Shown: positions 34,338 to 43,025 of the stretch, piece after piece
How the letters are laid out: each line of letters begins with the position of its first letter
Position numbering within the stretch: position 1 is the stretch's first letter
NCBI RefSeq assembly: GCF_001427525.1
Contig: NZ_LMGU01000001.1
Location: forward strand, 1,459,788 to 1,523,787
Reading direction: 5' to 3'
Source of the DNA: Microbacterium sp. Root61
GTDB taxonomy: Bacteria > Actinomycetota > Actinomycetes > Actinomycetales > Microbacteriaceae
DNA length: 64,000 nucleotides
Translations under genes and position numbers: made by a program
Notes under the pieces: generated by a model
The model's input: the letters and a program-made list of their open reading frames with translations, nothing else
What the model was told of the DNA's origin: nothing
The model's database searches: none

Positions 34338-35065
34338 GCGGCCCCGCGCCGCTGCCGGAGAAGGGACTCGGCCTGGCGCTGGAGATCCTCGAGCAGGTGG
34401 CACGCCACCATGCGGGGATGGCGGCCGCCGACATCGCCCGCGAGCTCCAGGCTCCGCGCGCCACGGTCTATCGCATCGTGAATGCGCTGGTGCGCGACGA
34501 GTATCTCGTGCGGCGTCCGGATCTGTCCGGCTTCCTGCTCGGCACACGCGTGCTCGAGCTCGCCAGCATCGTGGATGCCCACCGTCGGCCGCCCTATCAG
34601 GGGATCCTCGACCGGCTGCGTGCGCAGACCGGCGAAGCGGTGCATCTGGTCGGATTCCACCGCGCGGGCCTCACGGTGATCGACGAGGACCCCGTGCATC
34701 CGCTCTCCGACCGTGCGGCGATGCTGGAGGATCCCACCCGTTCCGCGGTCGGGCATCTCTGGCTGATCGAACGTCCCGAGCGCCCGCCGAGTCCGCGGGA
34801 CGCGCGCTGGAGCGTGCCCACCGGGCGGATCGACGTGACCGATATCTCAGCCGCGGTCGCTGCGCGGGGGTACGCCGAGCACATGGGGATGCTGGCGCCG
34901 GACCGCGGCTGCCTCGCCGTGCCGATCCGCAGCAACGAGGAGCCGATCGGCGCGGTGAGCCTGTCGACGTCGATCTCCCGGCTCTCGCTCGCCGCGCGTC
35001 ATGTCGCCGCGCTGCGCGAAGCGGCGGAATCGCTCGCCGCGCTCGAACTGCTGCCGTCGCGCTGA
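34334..35065 (+). CDS. IclR-family transcriptional regulator
   Basis: A 243-residue IclR protein: a winged helix at residues 8-75 (LALEILEQVARH, MAAADIARELQAPRATVYRIVN) and a C-terminal ligand-binding domain (LRAQTGEAVHLVGFHRAG; RGYAEHMG; CLAVPIRSNEEPIGAVSLS). IclR regulators respond to small carboxylates or aromatic catabolites. Overlap with the permease stop implies co-regulation, and the divergent amine-oxidase locus is the other obvious target. Confidence 0.92.
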   Translation: MSGPAPLPEKGLGLALEILEQVARHHAGMAAADIARELQAPRATVYRIVNALVRDEYLVRRPDLSGFLLGTRVLELASIVDAHRRPPYQGILDRLRAQTGEAVHLVGFHRAGLTVIDEDPVHPLSDRAAMLEDPTRSAVGHLWLIERPERPPSPRDARWSVPTGRIDVTDISAAVAARGYAEHMGMLAPDRGCLAVPIRSNEEPIGAVSLSTSISRLSLAARHVAALREAAESLAALELLPSR

Positions 35066-35096
35066 GCCTCTCGCGCTGAGGCCGGTCGCGCTGCCC

Positions 35097-37055
35097 TCAG
35101 CGGCGCCCGTTACCGAACAGCCCGCGGATCACGCCGTTGAGGATCGTCTGGGTCGACTTGGACCCGAGCACCTGCTCGATCGCGGACTTCTGCGGCTTGG
35201 ACGTGGTCCGGCTCGTGCCCGAGGTCTTCTTCAGCAGCCGGTCGTATTCGGCCTGCGCCTTCTTGTCGGCCGCGGCCTGCGCCTTGTCCATCGCCGCCTG
35301 CTGCTTGGCGAACTCGGCATCCGCCTTCGCCTTCGCGAGCGCCGCATCCTCGGCGGCGGCCGCTTCATTGGCGGCGTTCATGCGGGCCGTGAGGATCTCG
35401 CGTGCGGACTCGCGGTCGATCGCGGTGCCGTAGCGGGCGAGCAGCGGCGAGGCGTTGATCGCCGCGACGATCTGCGGGTCGGGGGTCGGCGACATCAGCC
35501 CGAGCGGTGCGCGGAGGCGGGTCCACGCGACCGGCGTCGGGGCTCCCTTCTCGCTCATCACTGTGACGATCGCCTCGCCGGTGCCGAGCTCCTGCAGCAC
35601 GCGCTCCAAGTCGTAGCCCGACTTCGGGTAGGTGCCGACGGTCGCGCGCAGCGCCTTGGCGTCGTCGGGCGTGAACGCCCGCAGCGCGTGCTGCACACGC
35701 GAGCCCAGCTGCGCGAGCACGTCGGACGGGACGTCCTTCGGCGTCTGCGTCACGAAGAACACGCCGACGCCCTTGGACCGGATGAGCCGCACGGTCTGCA
35801 CGATCGCGGCGGTGAAGTCCTTCGACGCGTCCTTGAACAGCAGGTGCGCCTCGTCGAAGAAGAACACCAGCTTCGGCTTGTCGAGGTCGCCGACCTCGGG
35901 GAGGATCTCGAACAGCTCGGCGAGCAGATACATCAGGAACGTCGAGAACAACGCCGGCTTGTCGATGACGCCCGGTACCTCGAGCAGACTGATCACGCCG
36001 CGGCCGTCCGGCGCGAGCCGGATGAAGTCGTTCACGTCGAACTCGGGCTCGCCGAAGAACACGTCGGCGCCGTCGTCAGCGAACGTGATCAGTTCGCGCA
36101 GGATGACGCCCGCGGTCGCCGACGACAGACCACCCAGGTTCTTCAGCTCCGCCTTGCCCTCGTCGCTGGTCAGGTAGCTCAGCACCGCGCGCAGGTCGGA
36201 CAGATCCACGAGTGCCAGCCCGTTTGCGTCGGCGTAGTGGAACACAAGCCCGAGGCTGGACTCCTGCGTCTCGTTCAGACCGAGGACCTTGCTCAGCAGC
36301 AGCGGCCCGAACCCGCTCACGGTGGCACGCACGGGCACGCCCTTGCCGATGCCGCCGAGGGCGAAGTACTCCGTGACGGATGCCTCGGGCTTCCAGTCCT
36401 GCCCGATCGCCTGGGTGCGCGTCAGGAGCTTGTCGTTCGCCTCGCCGGGGGTCGCGACACCGGAGAGGTCGCCCTTGATGTCGGCGGCGAACACGGGGAC
36501 GCCCTTGGCCGCGAGCTGCTCGGCCAGGCCCTGCAGCGTGCGGGTCTTGCCGGTGCCGGTCGCGCCGGCGACGAGGCCGTGGCGGTTCATCATGCCCAGC
36601 GGGATGCGCACCTGCGCCTCGGGCACCGGATCGCCGTTGACCAGAGCGCCGAGGTCGAGTGTCGCGGCATCGAACGTGTACCCGCGCACGATCGCCTGGA
36701 CCTCGTCGGCGTTGAGCGGGGCATCGGCGGCGGGCTGGGCGGCAGGCTTCGTCGCGGCGGTCACGATGTCAGCAGCCGCGGCGGTCACGACCTCCGGCTC
36801 GACCTGCGCTGGGGCGGGCGCTTCCACCGGCGAGGCGGCCGGAGCGACGTCGCCCGGGGTCGCGGCAGGAACCACCGGAGCCGCTGCCACGCGCGCCTTG
36901 GCTGCCTCGGCCTCTGCGGCTGCCAGCGCCGCCTGCGCCTGCGCAGCCTTCAGCTGGGCTTCGGCGGCGGCCGCCTCGGCACGGAGTCGAGCCAGTTCTG
37001 CTTCCGCGGCGGCGACAGCGGGGTCTGTGGACGCGGAAGCCGTGGGGTCACTCAT
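35097..37055 (-). CDS. HerA-like (DUF853) ATPase
   Basis: This 652-residue protein begins with an Ala/Glu-rich coiled coil (about 14-60) and a Pro/Ala linker to about 115. The DUF853/HerA-type P-loop ATPase core follows, with Walker A GATGTGKT at 164-171 and Walker B KLVFFFDEAHLLF. A second charged helical region (about 560-620) precedes a short C-terminal domain. These ATPases are widespread in actinobacteria; HerA relatives move or unwind DNA, but this branch's role is not settled. No nuclease gene is adjacent. Confidence 0.88.
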   Translation of the reverse strand: MSDPTASASTDPAVAAAEAELARLRAEAAAAEAQLKAAQAQAALAAAEAEAAKARVAAAPVVPAATPGDVAPAASPVEAPAPAQVEPEVVTAAAADIVTAATKPAAQPAADAPLNADEVQAIVRGYTFDAATLDLGALVNGDPVPEAQVRIPLGMMNRHGLVAGATGTGKTRTLQGLAEQLAAKGVPVFAADIKGDLSGVATPGEANDKLLTRTQAIGQDWKPEASVTEYFALGGIGKGVPVRATVSGFGPLLLSKVLGLNETQESSLGLVFHYADANGLALVDLSDLRAVLSYLTSDEGKAELKNLGGLSSATAGVILRELITFADDGADVFFGEPEFDVNDFIRLAPDGRGVISLLEVPGVIDKPALFSTFLMYLLAELFEILPEVGDLDKPKLVFFFDEAHLLFKDASKDFTAAIVQTVRLIRSKGVGVFFVTQTPKDVPSDVLAQLGSRVQHALRAFTPDDAKALRATVGTYPKSGYDLERVLQELGTGEAIVTVMSEKGAPTPVAWTRLRAPLGLMSPTPDPQIVAAINASPLLARYGTAIDRESAREILTARMNAANEAAAAEDAALAKAKADAEFAKQQAAMDKAQAAADKKAQAEYDRLLKKTSGTSRTTSKPQKSAIEQVLGSKSTQTILNGVIRGLFGNGRR

Positions 37056-37059
37056 GCGC

Positions 37060-37743
37060 TCAGCCTAGCGACGGGCCCGAAGTCTCAGCATCCTGTCGTC
37101 GCGCGGATTCCGCGACCAGCGGTCCTCGGAACGGGGCGAACACCAGAAGTGCGGCCGAAGCGCCCAGCAAGGCGCCGCCGACGGTGTCGCTGAGCCAGTG
37201 CGCACCGAGATAGGTGCGTGAGAAGGCCATCAGCATCACCCATGCGGCTCCGGCCACGCCCACCCACACCCGCGGGAACAGGATGAACAGCACCACGGCG
37301 ATCGTCGCCGCGTTGGCGACGTGCCCGGAGGGGAACGAGCCGAAGTCCGAGACGACGATGATGTCGTCGGGCCGGGCACGCCCGAACAGATGCTTGAGCA
37401 GTTGGACGAGTCCGGCGGAGACGATCTCGGCGGCGAGGAAGTACACCGCGCCCCACGGTCTGCGGGCGATGAGAAGGCAGCCCGAGATCAAGATGGGCGC
37501 GCCGAAGACTCCGAACCAGCCCCCGCCGAGCCAGTTCATCGCATATGAGATCCACAGCAGGAATCCGTGCCGGGCTTGGACGAGCAGGTCGTTCCACCAC
37601 ACATCGATCGCGAAGGGGGCGTTCGAGCCGTAGAGGAAGATCGTCGCGCCCAGCACCATACCCGCCAGCAGCAGCCCTGCACCCCACCACAGCGCTGTCG
37701 AGGTACGGAGGCCGATCGGTCGGGCAGACGAGGTCGCGGACAT
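37060..37743 (-). CDS. PAP2-family membrane phosphatase
   Basis: A 227-residue membrane protein with about six helices and the three PAP2 catalytic motifs: K117-x6-RP (KHLFGRARP), PSGH at 138-141, and SRTYLGAHWLSD with H182 and D186. It probably removes phosphate from a lipid such as phosphatidic acid or undecaprenyl diphosphate, acting at the outer face of the membrane. The stop is only four bases from the HerA-like gene start, so the two may be co-transcribed. Confidence 0.93.
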   Translation of the reverse strand: MSATSSARPIGLRTSTALWWGAGLLLAGMVLGATIFLYGSNAPFAIDVWWNDLLVQARHGFLLWISYAMNWLGGGWFGVFGAPILISGCLLIARRPWGAVYFLAAEIVSAGLVQLLKHLFGRARPDDIIVVSDFGSFPSGHVANAATIAVVLFILFPRVWVGVAGAAWVMLMAFSRTYLGAHWLSDTVGGALLGASAALLVFAPFRGPLVAESARRQDAETSGPSLG

Positions 37744-37797
37744 GCGCCCATTGTGACAGGCACGCCCACGGGTGCAGCCGACGGGCAGAATGAACGC

Positions 37798-38298
37798 ATG
37801 TCAACGGCCGTCGATGTACTCAGGAGTGTCCTCGCTCCCCTCACCCGTACGCAGCTCTTCCGTCGATTCGCGCCGAGTGTGCTCCCTCCGATCGAGCGAC
37901 TGATCGCGGCCGTCACCGGGCGCCGTGTGCAGCTCAGCGCCCTGCTGGTCCCCTCCCTCGTGCTGCACACGATCGGGGCGAAGTCCGGCGAGCAGCGCGA
38001 TGCACCGCTGATGTACACCCCCGACGGGCAGGGCCGCGCCATCGTGGCGGGGACCAACTTCGCCGGGACACGGCATCCGGCGTGGACGAGCAATCTGCTC
38101 GCTCATCCCGATGTGTCGATCACGGTGCGCGGCAAGACCATGCCGGTGCACGCATATGCCATCCCGGAGGAGGAGCGCGACGCCGCCTGGGCGCGGATCG
38201 AAGCGCAATGGCCGGGGTACCGCGCGTACGAGCGAGAGTCCGGGCGCACCGTCCGCCTGTTCCGGCTGCAGCCGGTGCGCGAGGCCTCTCCGAGCTGA
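37798..38298 (+). CDS. F420-type (DDN family) nitroreductase-like oxidoreductase, copy 1
   Basis: A 166-residue split-barrel protein of the deazaflavin-dependent nitroreductase group: LVLHTIGAKSGEQRDAPLMY, then GTNFAGTRHPAWTSNLLAHPD and the IPEEERDAAWARI tail helix. Family members use F420H2 to reduce quinones or nitro compounds. It is the first of two adjacent paralogues reading in the same direction. The ATG at 37798 follows the PAP2 promoter region divergently. Confidence 0.9.
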   Translation: MSTAVDVLRSVLAPLTRTQLFRRFAPSVLPPIERLIAAVTGRRVQLSALLVPSLVLHTIGAKSGEQRDAPLMYTPDGQGRAIVAGTNFAGTRHPAWTSNLLAHPDVSITVRGKTMPVHAYAIPEEERDAAWARIEAQWPGYRAYERESGRTVRLFRLQPVREASPS

Positions 38299-38355
38299 CC
38301 CGTCGCACCGCATCGGTGGTGCGGATGCGGTTCGGATCCACGGCATGATGGGCGG

Positions 38356-38850
38356 ATGACCCGTGCCAACGACGTCCTCCGCGCAGCGGTCGCGCCGCTC
38401 ACCCGCACCCGCTGGTGGCGCGCTCTGGCCACCACCGCGCTGCCCCCGATCGAGCGTTTCGTCAGCCGCGTGTCCGGTGGGCGCGTGCAGCTGACCGCGT
38501 TCCTGGTCCCCTCCCTCGTGCTCCACACGTTCGGCGCGAAGTCCGGCGAGCCGCGGGATGCGCCGCTCATGTACACGGCCGACGGCTCCGGTCGTGCGAT
38601 CGTCGCGGGGACGAACTGGGCCGGGGCGAAGCATCCCGCCTGGACGGCCAATCTGCTCGCGTACCCGGACGCCGAGATCACGGTGCGCGGTCGCCGCATG
38701 GCCGTGCACGCCACCCTCATCCCCGACGAAGAGCGGGAAGCCGTGTGGGCGATCATGGAGGCCCAATGGCCGGACTACCGGGAGTACGAGCGCGACTCCG
38801 GTCGGACCGTCCGCATCTTCCGTCTGCAGCCGGTGCGACGCAAAGCCTGA
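38356..38850 (+). CDS. F420-type (DDN family) nitroreductase-like oxidoreductase, copy 2
   Basis: A 164-residue paralogue of the preceding gene, sharing long blocks (LVPSLVLHT, GAKSGE, RDAPLMYT, ESGRTVR/DSGRTVR). The high similarity and 57-base spacing show tandem duplication. Differences cluster at the N-terminus (RWWRALATTALPPIER) and in the helix after LLAYPD, so substrate range may have diverged. The cofactor is presumed F420; no F420 synthesis gene lies in this window. Confidence 0.9.
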   Translation: MTRANDVLRAAVAPLTRTRWWRALATTALPPIERFVSRVSGGRVQLTAFLVPSLVLHTFGAKSGEPRDAPLMYTADGSGRAIVAGTNWAGAKHPAWTANLLAYPDAEITVRGRRMAVHATLIPDEEREAVWAIMEAQWPDYREYERDSGRTVRIFRLQPVRRKA

Positions 38851-38887
38851 CGCAGCCTCTGCTATCGGCGGCTGGCAGGATGTCGGC

Positions 38888-39280
38888 ATGCCCAGTTCTT
38901 TGATCGAGGTTCGTCGCACCTACTCGCAGCAGGAGCAGGTCGCTCTGATGGATGCGGTGCACGGGGCGCTCGTCGTTGCGTTCAAGATCCCGGAGGAAGA
39001 CCGATTCATCCGAGTGCTCTCCTACGAGCCTCACGCGATGGTGAATGGCCTCGCGGCGGGACGAGCGGACAGCTACATGCGCGTCACGATCGACTGTTTC
39101 TCGGGACGCTCGATTGAGGCCAAGCGGAACCTGTACCGAGAGATCGTAGAGCGCCTCGAACTGCTCGACATTCCGCGAGAGAACGTGTCGATACTCCTTC
39201 GCGAGAGCGTGCCCGAGAACTGGTGTGCCGGCGGGCGCGCAGCCAGCGACTACGACCTCGGCTTCGATATCACGGTGTGA
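38888..39280 (+). CDS. Tautomerase-family protein
   Basis: A 130-residue protein starting Met-Pro, so the processed product would expose the catalytic proline of the tautomerase superfamily. The long form, with an EDRFIRVLSYEPHAMV strand and AKRNLYREIVERLELL helix, resembles the Tautomerase_2 group. The substrate is unknown. It is the last gene on the plus strand before a repeat-bearing spacer, convergent with the efflux gene at 39540. Confidence 0.88.
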   Translation: MPSSLIEVRRTYSQQEQVALMDAVHGALVVAFKIPEEDRFIRVLSYEPHAMVNGLAAGRADSYMRVTIDCFSGRSIEAKRNLYREIVERLELLDIPRENVSILLRESVPENWCAGGRAASDYDLGFDITV

Positions 39281-39366
39281 TCGCCGGTGCGGGCTCCTCA
39301 CCGCCCGCCACCGCGTCGGAGATAACAGCTCCGTCGGACCGAATCGCCGAGGTCGGATCCGACGTT

Positions 39367-39500
39367 GTGGCTATCTCCGACCTCGTGGTGGCGCCCCGAC
39401 ACGCGCCCGTTGTGGCTATCTCCGACCTCGCGGTGGCGCCCCGACACGCGCCCGACGTGGCTATCTCCGACCTCGCGGTGATGCCCCGGGCCCGACCCGC
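39367..39500. repeat. 45-bp tandem direct repeat, three copies
   Basis: Units begin at 39367, 39412 and 39457, each with GTGGCTATCTCCGACCTCG. Copies 1 and 2 differ at about three positions; copy 3 drifts after its first 24 bases. An inverted partial copy (GTCGGAGATA) is at 39315-39324. It lies in the 259-base gap between convergent genes. The period is a multiple of three, so it reads as 15-residue repeats on either strand, but I see no gene structure. Confidence 0.85.
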
Positions 39501-39539
39501 GCATACCGCCGCACCAAAACTCGCGGTCGACCTCTGGCC

Positions 39540-40913
39540 CTACGCCGAGAGGAGGCCGATCGTGCGCGGCCGCACGATCGCCCACAATGCGACGACGCCG
39601 ATCGCGGCGCAGCCGATCATGACCACGGCCATCGTCGAGGCGGTGATGCCGGCATCCCGCGCGATCCAGCCGACGATCGGTGAGATGAGTCCGGCGATGC
39701 CGAAGTTCGTCGCACCGATGAGCGACGCGGCGGTTCCGGCGGCCTTGCCGTGGCGGTCCAGCGCCAGCACCTGCACGCAGGGGAAGGTGAAGCCGCAGGC
39801 CGTCATGAAGACGAACAGCGGGATCATGACACCCCACAGCCCGGCGCCGAGCTGATCGAACACGAGGATCGCGATCGACGAGACCAGCAGGACGGCGGTC
39901 GAGAAGGCCATCACCCACTGCGGACCGAACCGCGCCGCGAGGCGCGAGGCAGCCTGCACGCCGATCACGACGCCGAGGGAGTTGACGGCGAAGAGCAGGC
40001 CGTACTCCTGCGCGTTGAAGTCGAAGGTGGTCTGGAACAAGAACGACGAGCTCGACAGGTAGGAGAACAGGCCGCTGAAGGTCATGCCGCCGATGACGAG
40101 CACGCCGATGAACACACGGTCCGACAGCACGCTCCTGTACCGCTGCCACACCGTGGTGCTGCCGCGCTCACCGCGGCGGGCCTTGGGCAGCGTCTCGGGG
40201 ACGAGGAAGATCGCGCACACGAGCATGATGGCGCCGTAGGCGGCGAGGAACACGAAGATGCCCCGCCACGGCATCACGGCCAGCAGTGCAGCCCCGATCA
40301 GCGGTGCGACCACGGGTGCGACGCCGGAGACCAGCGCGAGCCTGGACAGCATCACGACGAGCCGCCGCCCGCCGAACAGGTCGCGCACGATCGCCATGGC
40401 CACGACACCGCCCGCCGCTGCGCCCACACCCATCAGCACACGCGCGATGCCGAGCGTGAGCAGGGTCGGGGCGAGAGCAGCACCGACGCTGGCCAGCACG
40501 TGCAGTGCGGTCACCGACAGGAGCGGGATGCGGCGGCCGACCTTATCGCTCAGCGGTCCGACGACCAGCTGCCCGAGCGCGAAACCGAGCATCGTGCCGG
40601 TCAGCGTCAGCTGGATCATCGCGGCCGTCGTCTGGAAGTCCTCCTCCAGCACCGGGAAGGCCGGCAGATAGAGGTCGACGGTGAACGGGCCCAGTGCCGT
40701 CAGCGCACCTAGCAGGATGATGTAGACGACGCGGCGGCCGGTCGAGAGCGAATCGCCGGGGTGCAGCATGATCGGCGCGGTCGCCGGATTCGGACCGAGC
40801 GTGCGGATGGCGCCGGTCGTGCTCGAGGTCGTGCGGATCGACCCGGTGGCCGTGCGGGTTGCGTCGGGATCGGGGATGACGGGGATGGACGAGGTATCGA
40901 GCACGAGAGGCAT
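39540..40913 (-). CDS. Bcr/CflA-type multidrug efflux MFS transporter
   Basis: A 457-residue MFS protein with twelve helices. The family motifs are PFTVDLYLPAFP after helix 1, GQLVVGPLSDKVGRRIPLL (motif A), and the motif C region SGVAPVVAPLIGAALL. It should export drugs or metabolites by proton antiport. A 50-residue Thr/Pro-rich N-terminal extension precedes the usual start, so initiation at a later ATG (HPGDSLSTGRR) is possible. It is divergent from the DUF3105 gene, with a 14-base palindrome in the gap. Confidence 0.88.
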   Translation of the reverse strand: MPLVLDTSSIPVIPDPDATRTATGSIRTTSSTTGAIRTLGPNPATAPIMLHPGDSLSTGRRVVYIILLGALTALGPFTVDLYLPAFPVLEEDFQTTAAMIQLTLTGTMLGFALGQLVVGPLSDKVGRRIPLLSVTALHVLASVGAALAPTLLTLGIARVLMGVGAAAGGVVAMAIVRDLFGGRRLVVMLSRLALVSGVAPVVAPLIGAALLAVMPWRGIFVFLAAYGAIMLVCAIFLVPETLPKARRGERGSTTVWQRYRSVLSDRVFIGVLVIGGMTFSGLFSYLSSSSFLFQTTFDFNAQEYGLLFAVNSLGVVIGVQAASRLAARFGPQWVMAFSTAVLLVSSIAILVFDQLGAGLWGVMIPLFVFMTACGFTFPCVQVLALDRHGKAAGTAASLIGATNFGIAGLISPIVGWIARDAGITASTMAVVMIGCAAIGVVALWAIVRPRTIGLLSA

Positions 40914-40989
40914 CACTTCAGTGGCGGGCGGAATGACGGGGCACGGAAGAAGTCCGGGCGCGGCGCCACAGGAGTTTGAGCGTCGAAGA

Positions 40990-41003
40990 TCGAATCGATT
41001 CGA
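40990..41003. promoter_or_regulatory. 14-bp perfect palindrome upstream of efflux gene
   Basis: TCGAATCGATTCGA is perfectly self-complementary and lies about 77 bases upstream of the MFS start, within the 267-base divergent gap. It may be an operator for an unlinked TetR/MarR-type regulator. The rest of the gap holds no ORF or strong promoter that I can identify. Confidence 0.35.
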
Positions 41004-41180
41004 CATTCCATGATATCGGACCACCACCACCGATCGCGACCTCTCTCACCCGGCCGGTGAGCACAAGTCCTGGGTGGCTTCACAGCCTCCCTACCCATGC
41101 GGGCGAATAGGCTGGAACCGCGCACGGGAGTGGCCGGTGCGCCACCCGAAGCCCGCGAGCGAACAGCCGAGATCACGCAC

Positions 41181-41885
41181 ATGACCCCGACACCTTCCCA
41201 GCGCAACAGCGGCAACCCCGCCACCCAGGCGCAGATCAACCAGACCGTCAAGCAGCAGCGCGAGCAGAAGCGCCAGGAGAAGCTGGCCGAGTACCAGAAG
41301 CACCTCGCCAAGCGTCGCCGCAGCAAGATCGTCTGGTGGTCAGTCGGCTCCACGGCAGCGGTCGTGATCGTCGCGCTGGTCGCGGCATCCTTCATCTTCG
41401 CTCCGCAGCCCGCCCCCAAGTACACCGCGGGCAGCGACGGCGCCGACATCGAGGGCGTCGCCGTCTACGAGAACACCACGACGCACGTCGAGGGATCAGT
41501 CGCCTACCCGCAGAGCCCGCCCACCGGCGGACCGCACAACGCCGTCTGGCTCAACTGCGGCATCTACACCGAGCCCCAGCAGAACGAGAACGCGGTCCAC
41601 TCGCTCGAACACGGCGCGGTGTGGATCACCTACGACGCCAGCCTGGTCAAGGGCGACGAACTGGACGCGCTGCGGGCCGAGCTCCCCTCGACCTACGTCG
41701 TGCTCTCTCCCTACGAGGGCCTGGACTCCCCGATCGTGCTGAGCAGCTGGAACCACCAGCTCAAGGTCGACTCCGCCGACGACGCCCGCATCCCGCAGTT
41801 CCTCGAAGAGTACTGGCGCAGCCAGGACGTGCCTGAGCCGACCGCGGCGTGCACCGGCGCGCTTGACGGTCCCGGCAAGCTCTGA
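41181..41885 (+). CDS. DUF3105 membrane-anchored protein
   Basis: A 234-residue protein with a charged cytoplasmic coiled-coil N-terminus (QREQKRQEKLAEYQKHLAKRRR), one helix at about 49-73, and an extracellular DUF3105 domain with YPQSPPTGGPHNAVWLNCG, the HSLEHGAVWITYD histidines, and a second cysteine near the end. The family's role is unknown. DUF3105 genes are often followed by DUF305 genes, as here (5-base gap). The His/Cys content suggests extracellular metal or redox handling, which is inference. Confidence 0.88.
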   Translation: MTPTPSQRNSGNPATQAQINQTVKQQREQKRQEKLAEYQKHLAKRRRSKIVWWSVGSTAAVVIVALVAASFIFAPQPAPKYTAGSDGADIEGVAVYENTTTHVEGSVAYPQSPPTGGPHNAVWLNCGIYTEPQQNENAVHSLEHGAVWITYDASLVKGDELDALRAELPSTYVVLSPYEGLDSPIVLSSWNHQLKVDSADDARIPQFLEEYWRSQDVPEPTAACTGALDGPGKL

Positions 41886-41890
41886 CACTG

Positions 41891-42559
41891 ATGAGCGAGC
41901 CGACTACGCCCGCTCCGCCGCGTCGTCGCTGGCTGACGGTGGCGCTGGCGTGCCTTGCGGTGGCGGCGGTCGCGTTCGCGATCGGCCGGTTCACGACGTT
42001 CGGCTCGGGCGAGGCCGCCGCCGTGCCGAACGCGGCCGACGCCGGATTCGCCCGCGATATGCAGGTGCACCACGCCCAAGCCGTCGAGATGGCGATGATC
42101 GCCTACCGTGCCACGGAGGACCCCGACCTGCGCACCCTCGCCTACGACATCGCGACCGGCCAGGCCGGCCAGCGGGGCGAGATGTTCGACTGGCTCGTGC
42201 AGTGGGGGCTCCCGCAGGCGGGTGCGCCGCTGATGTCGTGGATGATCGGCGACGACGGGCATGCGGGCCACGGATCCTCCGATGCTCCCGCCACGGACGC
42301 CGAGCTGCACGCCGCAATGGGGATGGCGACGGATGCCGAGCTCACGACGCTGAAGGCAGCCACCGGCGCGGCGGGCGACTGCCAGTTCCTCACCCTGATG
42401 ATCCGTCACCACGAGGGCGCGATCGAGATGGTCGACGCCGTGCTCGAGCTGGGGTCGCAGCCCCGCGTGCTGCAGGTCGCCGCGAGCATGAAGGAATCCC
42501 AGGGCGCGGAGATCGACGCGATGCGCGCCATGAGCGAGCGCCTCGGCTGTACGCCGTAG
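41891..42559 (+). CDS. DUF305 extracellular protein
   Basis: A 222-residue protein with an N-terminal membrane/signal segment (residues 13-32) and two intact DUF305 motifs: MQVHHAQAVEM (His60-His61) and MIRHHEGAIEM (His173-His174). A central Met/His-rich loop (MSWMIGDDGHAGHG) joins them. It is the third DUF305 gene in the window and forms a pair with the DUF3105 gene. A copper- or metal-binding function is suggested by the family's CopM member, not shown here. Confidence 0.88.
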   Translation: MSEPTTPAPPRRRWLTVALACLAVAAVAFAIGRFTTFGSGEAAAVPNAADAGFARDMQVHHAQAVEMAMIAYRATEDPDLRTLAYDIATGQAGQRGEMFDWLVQWGLPQAGAPLMSWMIGDDGHAGHGSSDAPATDAELHAAMGMATDAELTTLKAATGAAGDCQFLTLMIRHHEGAIEMVDAVLELGSQPRVLQVAASMKESQGAEIDAMRAMSERLGCTP

Positions 42560-42599
42560 TCGACGGCGCGAGGCACCGGCCGCCCACTACAGTGGGGGC

Positions 42600-43025
42600 G
42601 TGACCACCGAGACCGAGGCTCCGCTGCGGCGACCGGTGATCGTGACGATCGCCGTGGTGCTGCTGTACGTGTCGGGGCTCCTGAACATCGTCGTGGGCGT
42701 CCTCGTTCTCCTGAGCCGCTACCAGGTCGCCGAGTCCGAGGTCCTGGGGGTCTCCCTGCTCGGCGCGGCGATCACCCTGTTCGGCCTGCTGACCATCGGC
42801 ATCGCGTCTGCGATCGCCCGGGGCAGCCGCCTCGCCCGCTTGTTCGTCACCCTGTACATCGCCGTGCAGATCGCCCTGCACGTCGCCACCATCGTCGTGA
42901 GCGACGTGTGGGACTGGACCGAGATCGTGCAGATCGTCGCCGAGCTGGTCGTCGTCATCGCGCTGTGGACACCGCCCGGTACCCGTTACTTCCGTCGCCC
43001 ACCGGCTCCGGTCGCCACTGTCTGA
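42600..43025 (+). CDS. Small membrane protein, four helices
   Basis: A 141-residue hydrophobic protein with about four membrane segments (IVTIAVVLLYVSGLLNIVVG; LLGAAITLFGLLTIGIA; LFVTLYIAVQIALH; IVAELVVVIALW) and a short basic tail. I do not recognise a named family. The GTG at 42600 follows a GGGGG tract. Its last 40 bases overlap the 3' end of the convergent P-type ATPase gene. Confidence 0.75.
   Translation: MTTETEAPLRRPVIVTIAVVLLYVSGLLNIVVGVLVLLSRYQVAESEVLGVSLLGAAITLFGLLTIGIASAIARGSRLARLFVTLYIAVQIALHVATIVVSDVWDWTEIVQIVAELVVVIALWTPPGTRYFRRPPAPVATV

Noticed and set aside
39367..39500. CRISPR array at the 45-bp repeats
   Set aside because: The units are contiguous tandem copies with no unique spacers between them, and no cas gene is present.
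39223..39855. Plus-strand coding region containing three 15-residue repeats
   Set aside because: It overlaps the end of the tautomerase gene and the efflux gene, has no ribosome site, and the repeated part alone looks non-coding.
42600..43025. Spurious gene because it overlaps the P-type ATPase gene
   Set aside because: The overlap is only 40 bases at convergent ends. The product has four convincing membrane helices, so I kept it as a real gene.
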